Source: Corbicula japonica
Lineage: Eukaryota > Mollusca > Bivalvia > Venerida > Cyrenidae
Reading direction: 5' to 3'
Length of the DNA: 64,000 bases
NCBI GenBank assembly: GCA_038501625.1
Contig: JAZAYU010000005.1
Coordinates: 13,045,484 to 13,109,483, forward strand
The notes under the pieces: model-generated
Told to the model about the DNA's origin: nothing
The model's input: only the letters and a program-made list of their open reading frames with translations
Database searches by the model: none
Part shown: one piece after another, positions 62,301 to 64,000 of the stretch
Position numbering within the stretch: the first letter of the stretch is position 1
How the letters are laid out: every line of letters begins with the position of its first letter
Program-made: the position numbers and the translations under genes

Positions 62301-63884
62301 TGTTGGATATGTTAGAGGTAACGTCAACAAGATAATAAAACTGAAGACCAGTTGCAAATATCAAGCATCTGATTAGCTGAAATGGAGATGTCGGTGGTTT
62401 TATTTGTGCATTTACCCTAGTCCAAAATACTTAATGATACCACAGTAGTTTTGACCATAATATGTAGACAAATTTGTGATACACAACATTTTAGAATGTC
62501 TTTAAACTGTGAAATTATTAACAGTAACATTGACAACTGTAAAACATTATGTTTTGTCTATTAGTTAATCAAATGATTTTCACAAAATGAAAACTTTAAG
62601 TGTGTCCCAGATCTTAACAACCTTTAAATATTGCCAGGCTTATCTTATTGGTAAATGATAGCACATAAGTAAAAAAAAACACTTGCCCAGATCTGTTGTT
62701 TATTTTTTCACAAACCTTCCGTAACAAAGAGTTTAATATGATTATTTCAGTGATAAATACTAATTGAATATGTTGACATTTTTCTGCAAGTTGATTATTA
62801 AAATCAATCATGTTATGAAGTTGAACCTGGTGATTCATGTATTAGAGGCCTTTATATCATTCCTACAGAATCTTATACCAGTCATAAGAACCCATAAAAG
62901 ATGCCAGCATAATCGAATATAAGAAAATTGTATTTTTTTATTTTGTCAGAACCAATCACATTAGAGCTATGCTTGGTGAACCCACTGAAGGTGGCCTTGA
63001 CCTTGACTGATGTGACGTTGCTATGGAGCTTTCTACCGACCATCAGCACCCACGAGAAACCCCAGCTGATCACTAATGAACACATGATAACTGCCAAGGC
63101 ATGCAGTACTATTATACTTTGAGGATAGTCAAGATTGTTTACACACAGCTTAGTAAAGAGCACTCTCATCAGGGAAAAATACAGTGAAGTTAAAGATATT
63201 TTTAAAGGAATTGGTGCCTGTATTAAGTTCCTATTAAATATGAAAAACATGGCCCTATGTCAAATTAAGTAAAAGACTTTTTATTTGATTTTTACTTCCT
63301 TTCGAAAGGGCGGGTACATATAGTGATTATCATGTCTGTCCAATGGACAGTGTCCATCCATCTGTCTATTTGTTCTCTTACAAAATGGTACTTCTGTGAC
63401 TGTTTTTCTGTTGGATGCGGTTGCATACTTTTGTAACTAATTAGATAAATGTGATATAATTTAATTTTCTTGTGTATCAAAAGGTCTAGGGGGCTAACAA
63501 AAAGACCACTTACTCACTTCAGTTGTTTGGATAATCAACATTTTTCCATCTGTCCATCTGTTTAATTTTATCCAAACTTTACATAAGTGTTCATTATAAG
63601 GCAAAGTGTTTCATCTAACCTGAATGTGACATTTAGAGAGACAGTAATTACTGATACAAAATTTGGTTTCACAAGATTTGTTTTTTTCGGGGTAACTGCA
63701 AGTTAACAATACCAATAAAATAAGAATATGAAATGATTATTTAAATGAACATACTTCAAAATTAGAATATGAAAAGATTATTTAAATAGACAAACTTTTC
63801 TATTTTTAGAACAATTTAGCTGATGAAATTGTGCATGGACAGGTGGTCTCTGAAATCATCCTGCAGGGAAATGACAGGCTTCCT
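41146..63884 (+). CDS. TRAPPC8: TRAPPC8, TRAPPIII-specific trafficking subunit; 5' part, 18 exons, continues past window
   Basis: Exons: 41146-41302, 42325-42525, 44598-44711 (end uncertain), 45413-45575, 45980-46142, 53243-53357, 53691-54007, 54418-54527, 54972-55122, 55496-55599, 58574-58679, 59361-59492, 60307-60378, 60637-60789, 61278-61404, 62129-62317, 62950-63098 (end uncertain), 63810-63884. They total about 866 codons; human TRAPPC8 has about 1435. Diagnostic matches to the human protein include LKYYVLVHDV, VRKYAFHMILAGHRFSKAGQ, DHINFTIGRQS, AAHCFINM and NPLKVALTLTD. TRAPPC8 belongs to TRAPPIII, which activates Rab1 and supports ER-Golgi traffic and autophagy. Exons 8-14 form the helical solenoid; exon 17 begins the Ig-like beta region. 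The ATG at 41146 aligns with the human start MAQ. A gap between exons 5 and 6 spans 7.1 kb and may hide an optional microexon. Confidence 0.95.
42121..42180. repeat. Perfect 30 bp tandem duplication, TRAPPC8 intron 1
   Basis: TTAGTTTGTCATTGTTGTAT plus AAAATAACCA occurs twice with no change, so the duplication is recent. Confidence 0.9.
42325..42525 (+). CDS. TRAPPC8: TRAPPC8 exon 2
   Basis: Acceptor TTTTTCCAG, donor GTGAGT. It encodes AHIKDPNNAQHSLQNLRI and ends SVGDYDLQLS. Human has HMRDPNNQLHVIKNLKI and TAGDYDLNIS at these points. Phase 1 at both ends. Confidence 0.93.
42640..42725. mobile_element. TTAA MITE fragment, TRAPPC8 intron 2
   Basis: Only the left arm and centre are seen: CATCCATGCAATCTGATCAG, ATCTACAG and GATTCATTAGTTT. 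Confidence 0.5.
43110..44462. mobile_element. 1.35 kb TIR element with 5 bp target duplication, TRAPPC8 intron 2
   Basis: Ends CAGGGGAAAATTTTAG and (inverted) CAGGGGTTTTCCTAG, flanked by AGACT at 43105-43109 and 44463-44467. CAGGGG termini are typical of hAT-like elements. The interior has a hairpin TGAGCAGG...GTTTTGAC...CCTGCTCA at about 43852-43900 and no recognisable protein. Confidence 0.65.
44598..44711 (+). CDS. TRAPPC8: TRAPPC8 exon 3 (3' end uncertain)
   Basis: Begins STPWFEAYRECFLQTLPPSD, matching human TTPWFESYRETFLQSMPALD. Two weak phase-1 donors are possible: GTTATT after 44711 and GTATCC after 44687. The longer form keeps LACIL, like human LACML, and is preferred. Confidence 0.85.
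45413..45575 (+). CDS. TRAPPC8: TRAPPC8 exon 4
   Basis: Acceptor TTTGTAG, donor GTAAGT. It encodes SSSHTEPLAMLHTLSNS, a run of five glutamines, then PHWFSPNILKYYVLVHDV, which matches human PKWFIPNTLKYYVLLHDV. The Q run is an insertion relative to the human protein. Confidence 0.92.
45980..46142 (+). CDS. TRAPPC8: TRAPPC8 exon 5
   Basis: Encodes AEAVYQSMKSTFGHQSCHLL and ends LPDPWGQFLQKKPDTS (human IPDPWSQYLQKN). Acceptor TTTTTACAG, donor GTAAGT, ending in phase 0. Confidence 0.93.
47185..47336. repeat. 40 bp minisatellite, left part
   Basis: Units of 39-41 bp of the form AGTCCTGTCCTTAGGTCAAA plus AGTCATGTCTCTGTGTTA. Interrupted by the TTAA MITE and resumes after it. Confidence 0.75.
47337..47578. 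mobile_element. TTAA-flanked MITE, best-preserved copy, in a minisatellite
   Basis: TTAA on both sides (47337-47340, 47575-47578), TIRs CCCATTCCTG / CAGGAAAGGG, and long palindromic arms containing GATCAGCCGGCACATCCGTG and its complement. TTAA duplication plus CCC ends are piggyBac hallmarks. No transposase is present. It splits the 40 bp minisatellite around it. Confidence 0.85.
47579..47785. repeat. 40 bp minisatellite, right part
   Basis: Same units as 47185-47336, resuming with AGTCCCGTCCTCAGGTTA right after the MITE's TTAA. Confidence 0.75.
47923..47958 (+). CDS. Candidate TRAPPC8 microexon, 36 nt, possibly alternative
   Basis: Exactly 36 nt lie between a good acceptor (pyrimidine-rich tract ending GCTTTACAG) and a consensus donor GTAAGT. 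The stretch is open in the required phase 0 and would add KKPHKAKYFIAW between exons 5 and 6. The human protein has no such segment here, but this is its poorly conserved, low-complexity region. Chance occurrence in a 7 kb intron cannot be excluded. Confidence 0.3.
48511..48583. repeat. Foldback copy 9 (left arm only), TRAPPC8 intron 5
   Basis: GGCCCAAGATCATAAAACTA then CTCAAATCTCATGCATC; no right arm is visible. Confidence 0.65.
48640..48854. mobile_element. TTAA MITE copy, TRAPPC8 intron 5
   Basis: TTTACTCCACGGTTATGGG start, GTAGATCTAGATCAGTCAGC arm, ending CTATGGAGTAATTAGTTAAC. Confidence 0.6.
48911..49538. repeat. Bivalve-type repeat with three 141-151 bp direct units, TRAPPC8 intron 5
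   Basis: Starts TATGCCCGTTCGAAAAACGG and ends TTGGCACTCTTGTT. Internal units start TTCCGCTCTC at 48990, 49131 and 49282. Small ORFs here are repeat shadows. Confidence 0.75.
49731..50878. repeat. 1.15 kb repeat with five 145 bp direct units, TRAPPC8 intron 5
   Basis: Begins with a hairpin CTCACCTGTCAcataGTGACAGGGTGAG and ends CAGGTGAGCG plus GGGCCAATTGGCCC. Units recur every 145 bp (landmark YAAACTTGGTC at 49851, 49996, 50141, 50286, 50431). Confidence 0.8.
51306..51668. mobile_element. TTAA MITE copy split by foldback copy 10
   Basis: Left half contains GTCTGATTAGGATCTGCACT; right half resumes TTATGTTATTTCCTACTTAA, then ends GGATCTACGCTGGTCGAACA. The foldback occupies 51411-51556. Confidence 0.75.
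51411..51556. repeat. Foldback copy 10 (full, subfamily 2), nested in a TTAA MITE, TRAPPC8 intron 5
   Basis: GCCCAAGATCATAAAACAAA to TTATGATCTTGGACCC. It interrupts the MITE text TGATTCATTaGGTTATTTC; flanks TTT and TTA suggest a 3 bp duplication with one change. Confidence 0.9.
51688..52483. mobile_element. Non-autonomous hAT element with 8 bp target duplication, TRAPPC8 intron 5
   Basis: ATGGATTG flanks both ends (51680-51687 and 52484-52491). The left end TAGTGTTGGGAAATCGG and the inverted right end TAGTGATGTGCCGATGATCG share TAGTG-TG-G and a run of CGATCATCG-type palindromes. The 8 bp duplication is diagnostic for hAT. No transposase is visible; the interior carries a minus-strand ORF. 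Confidence 0.85.
52067..52288 (-). CDS. 73-codon ORF of unknown origin inside the hAT element
   Basis: Starts MATREIYENLGKKMNQKHFR and ends ERLSCVAI. It is basic, without membrane segments, and locally GC-richer than the surrounding intron. AAAATGGCG around the ATG resembles a real gene's start region. No family is recognised. It could be a captured host first exon, a degenerate transposase piece, or chance. Confidence 0.25.
   Translation of the reverse strand: MATREIYENLGKKMNQKHFRFYKINEELPSNRKILYLTKKPLQNLLQIVQTYRQQAKTQNGADFVERLSCVAI
52568..52828. mobile_element. Mariner-type MITE, full copy, TRAPPC8 intron 5
   Basis: 261 bp with 28-29 bp terminal inverted repeats beginning TATACTCAACAAAAAAAGAA; the right end is the complement with one change. 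TA at both ends fits Tc1/mariner insertion. Confidence 0.8.
53007..53195. mobile_element. TTAA-flanked MITE copy, TRAPPC8 intron 5
   Basis: TTAA at 53007-53010 and 53192-53195; ends ACCTTTCC / GGAAGG; arms share GTCTGATCAGGATCTGCA and CAGCTGATCTGGATCTACA. Confidence 0.8.
53243..53357 (+). CDS. TRAPPC8: TRAPPC8 exon 6
   Basis: Acceptor TTTCTAG, donor GTAAGT. It encodes an acidic, Ser/Gly-rich linker (EGVDYDAGGSSGADDSMFPS onward) that corresponds to the disordered region of human TRAPPC8. Support comes from phase and splice sites more than sequence identity. Confidence 0.85.
53691..54007 (+). CDS. TRAPPC8: TRAPPC8 exon 7
   Basis: The largest exon (317 nt). It begins with the Ser-rich linker and ends in the conserved segment GMCLTASDQDRLRIFIHEFA, like human GACLTLTDHDRIRQFIQEFT. 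Ends LNDM in phase 0 before GTAAAA. Confidence 0.93.
54090..54262. mobile_element. TTAA MITE copy, right end lost, TRAPPC8 intron 7
   Basis: Begins TTAACCCATTACTCATGGGA; contains AGGTTATTTCTGACGAAAA; breaks off after CATGGATGAG. Confidence 0.65.
54418..54527 (+). CDS. TRAPPC8: TRAPPC8 exon 8
   Basis: Acceptor TTTTCAG, donor GTAAGT. Encodes LMSRTGLRKSLFGTAKKLFG (human LISRKGLSRSLFSATKKWFS). Confidence 0.92.
54972..55122 (+). CDS. TRAPPC8: TRAPPC8 exon 9
   Basis: Encodes YSKDAPELQMRRLADLAFLF and ends HFAGAL; human reads YPPEAPELQIRKMADLCFLV. First clear part of the helical repeat region. Confidence 0.95.
55190..55475. repeat. (GTCC)n microsatellite and linked diverged repeat, TRAPPC8 intron 9
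   Basis: CGTCCGTCCGTCC (55192-55217) followed by two diverged copies of AACTAYTKGAGGGATTTTAT at about 55250 and 55399. Confidence 0.65.
55496..55599 (+). CDS. TRAPPC8: TRAPPC8 exon 10
   Basis: Encodes EMASISIFMQGIQGQRQYPD then HYMESAITTYLQSCK; human reads EMAAVSAFLQ and HYMDTAIQTYRDICK. The next intron holds a 2.3 kb hAT-like element. Confidence 0.94.
56626..56835. mobile_element. Mariner-type MITE, right end missing, in the 2.3 kb element
   Basis: GGCAAAAAAAGAAACCTGAC start and interior (TTTTTGCACC, ATATCAAAATGCA) parallel 52568-52828; the closing TIR is absent. Confidence 0.55.
57201..57344. repeat. Foldback copy 11 (full, subfamily 2), inside the 2.3 kb hAT-like element
   Basis: GCCCAAGATCATAAAACCAA to TTATGATCTTGGGC. 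Both arms carry the GGATC/GATCC variant, so the arms match each other where other copies have GCATC. Confidence 0.9.
58131..58348. mobile_element. TTAA MITE copy, TRAPPC8 intron 10
   Basis: Ends TAACCCTTCACTG / GAAAGGGTTAA; arms GTGTTGATCCAGATCTG and CAGCTGATCTGTATCAGCA. Confidence 0.75.
58574..58679 (+). CDS. TRAPPC8: TRAPPC8 exon 11
   Basis: Encodes NVPYAVRATLVSTEILKGRG followed by KYKEAAMQFIKMMSE (human LLSAEILKSQSKYSEAAALLIRLTSE). Ends in phase 0 before GTATGA. Confidence 0.94.
58819..58966. repeat. Foldback copy 12 (full, subfamily 2), TRAPPC8 intron 11
   Basis: Longest visible termini, GGGCCCAAGATCATAAAACT and its complement. This best defines the element ends. Confidence 0.92.
59361..59492 (+). 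CDS. TRAPPC8: TRAPPC8 exon 12
   Basis: The most conserved exon: DSDLRSALLLEQAAHCFINM and VRKYAFHMILAGHRFSKAGQ are almost identical to human. 132 nt, phase 0 at both ends. Confidence 0.97.
59526..59670. repeat. Foldback copy 13 (full, subfamily 1), TRAPPC8 intron 12
   Basis: GGCTGAAGGTTAAAAAGCGG to TTATGACCTTGGGC; begins about 34 bp after the exon 12 donor. Confidence 0.88.
59865..60238. mobile_element. TTAA MITE copy split by foldback copy 14
   Basis: Left half has TTGTAGATCCAGATAAGCCT and AAATAACCTAATGAA; right half GATCTGCACTGTTTGCGCA and GTAAAGAGTTAA. Confidence 0.75.
60005..60150. repeat. Foldback copy 14 (full, subfamily 1), nested in a TTAA MITE, TRAPPC8 intron 12
   Basis: GCCCAAGGTTATAAAACTGA to TTATAACCTTCAGCCC. 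MITE text resumes directly after it (AGACTGGATCATAGTG). Confidence 0.9.
60307..60378 (+). CDS. TRAPPC8: TRAPPC8 exon 13
   Basis: A 72 nt exon encoding RKHALRAYSQALQIYKGKGW then SLSE. Human reads KKHALRCYCQAMQVYKGKGW. Confidence 0.96.
60637..60789 (+). CDS. TRAPPC8: TRAPPC8 exon 14
   Basis: Encodes DHINFTIGRQSHNLKQLENA and ends NAFLREYLFVYR, matching human DHINFTIGRQSYTLRQLDNA and GAFLREYLYVYK. Confidence 0.96.
60961..61020. repeat. Foldback copy 15 (60 bp, termini only), TRAPPC8 intron 14
   Basis: CCAAGGTTATAAAGCTGAGA then TTTGAGACTGGTTTCTATGC and TTATAACCTTGGGC. The whole centre, with its CCAAT sites, is deleted. Confidence 0.8.
61278..61404 (+). CDS. TRAPPC8: TRAPPC8 exon 15
   Basis: Encodes a linker ending LPELPLPALDSNATKVLLG; human has LPQLPLPYINSSATRVFFG. 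Ends CAA G (phase 1). Confidence 0.94.
61944..62068. repeat. Family C partial copy, TRAPPC8 intron 15
   Basis: GAAAGCCACCAAAATATTTC and CTCCGTTTGATTGAGCCTGT. Lies about 60 bp upstream of exon 16. Confidence 0.55.
62129..62317 (+). CDS. TRAPPC8: TRAPPC8 exon 16
   Basis: Encodes a segment including WMKLEELLVCSANGGSLP and ending NKFNPVGYVR, corresponding to human WRELEEQVVSVVNKGVIP and SRFPLAVVE. A foldback half-copy begins about ten bases after the donor GTAACG. Confidence 0.92.
62328..62390. repeat. Foldback copy 16 (left arm only), right after TRAPPC8 exon 16
   Basis: AAGATAATAAAACTGAAGAC then TATCAAGCATCTGATTAGCT and AAATGGAGAT. Starts about 10 nt after the splice donor. Confidence 0.65.
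62950..63098 (+). CDS. TRAPPC8: TRAPPC8 exon 17 (3' end uncertain; possible GC donor)
   Basis: Begins EPITLELCLVNPLKVALTLT, matching human EPITVEVAFRNPLKVLLLLT, the first Ig-like strand region. No GT donor in the needed phase 0 is available. AAG|GCATGC after 63098 is a plausible GC-AG donor. The alternative is a weak phase-1 donor, GTACTA after 63105, paired with an acceptor ten bases further into exon 18 (start 63820). Confidence 0.85.
63810..63884 (+). CDS. TRAPPC8: TRAPPC8 exon 18, last visible
   Basis: Encodes NNLADEIVHGQVVSEIILQG plus NDRLP, aligning with human SEPEMIGAEVISEFLINGEE. Acceptor ATTTTTAG, donor GTAAGT, phase 0. The gene continues beyond the window. Confidence 0.9.
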
Positions 63885-64000
63885 GTAAGTATTGTGTTCT
63901 TTCCTTACTCCTTTGAAAAAAGTATGCGAAATTAAAAGATGTTGTTGTGTTTATGGGTTGGGGGGAGGTGGGTGGGGAGCTGAAACTGTGACTGTGAAAT

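Overview
The window is animal nuclear DNA, most likely from a bivalve mollusc. It is AT-rich and intron-containing, has two recognisable conserved eukaryotic genes, and is packed with short interspersed repeats of the kind that dominate bivalve genomes. The organism call is inference from repeat style and gene content. No operons, CRISPR arrays or bacterial features are present.

Genes. (1) A four-exon minus-strand gene (33950 down to 29689) encodes a 118-residue ATG8-family protein closest to GABARAPL2/GATE-16. (2) A plus-strand gene starting at 41146 and running off the right edge encodes TRAPPC8 (yeast Trs85 relative), the autophagy-linked TRAPPIII subunit. Eighteen coding exons, about 866 codons, are visible, roughly 60% of the human protein's length. 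The two genes are divergent, about 7.2 kb apart, and both act in autophagy and membrane traffic. (3) A tentative minus-strand gene for a small secreted peptide (23945 to 23448) is assembled from two phase-matched exons with a TATA-like box and a poly(A) signal.

Layout. 0-13 kb: mostly non-coding, with foldback elements, a 1.5 kb element with a palindromic end, a tRNA-derived SINE, and a minisatellite framed by inverted repeats (10.7-11.5 kb). 13.6-17 kb: a dead CR1/Jockey-type LINE, interrupted by a foldback element and ending in a tandem array of small hairpins. 17-23 kb: retroelement tail repeat, a mariner-type MITE, and a satellite with a 272 bp higher-order unit. 23.4-24 kb: candidate peptide gene. 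25-29.6 kb: repeats, including a 28S rRNA fragment in the loop of a TTAA-flanked MITE. 29.7-34 kb: GATE-16 gene. 34.4-38.1 kb: retroelement remnant with tail, then a 2 kb element with 0.43-0.5 kb inverted arms. 41-64 kb: TRAPPC8, whose introns hold at least three TIR transposons with target duplications, many TTAA MITEs and eight copies of the foldback family.

The most striking structure outside the genes is a foldback family of about 145 bp (16 copies). Its two arms carry inverted NF-Y-type CCAAT sites and change together between subfamilies. All coordinates and alignments were read by eye; homology calls rest on remembered family sequences, not searches.
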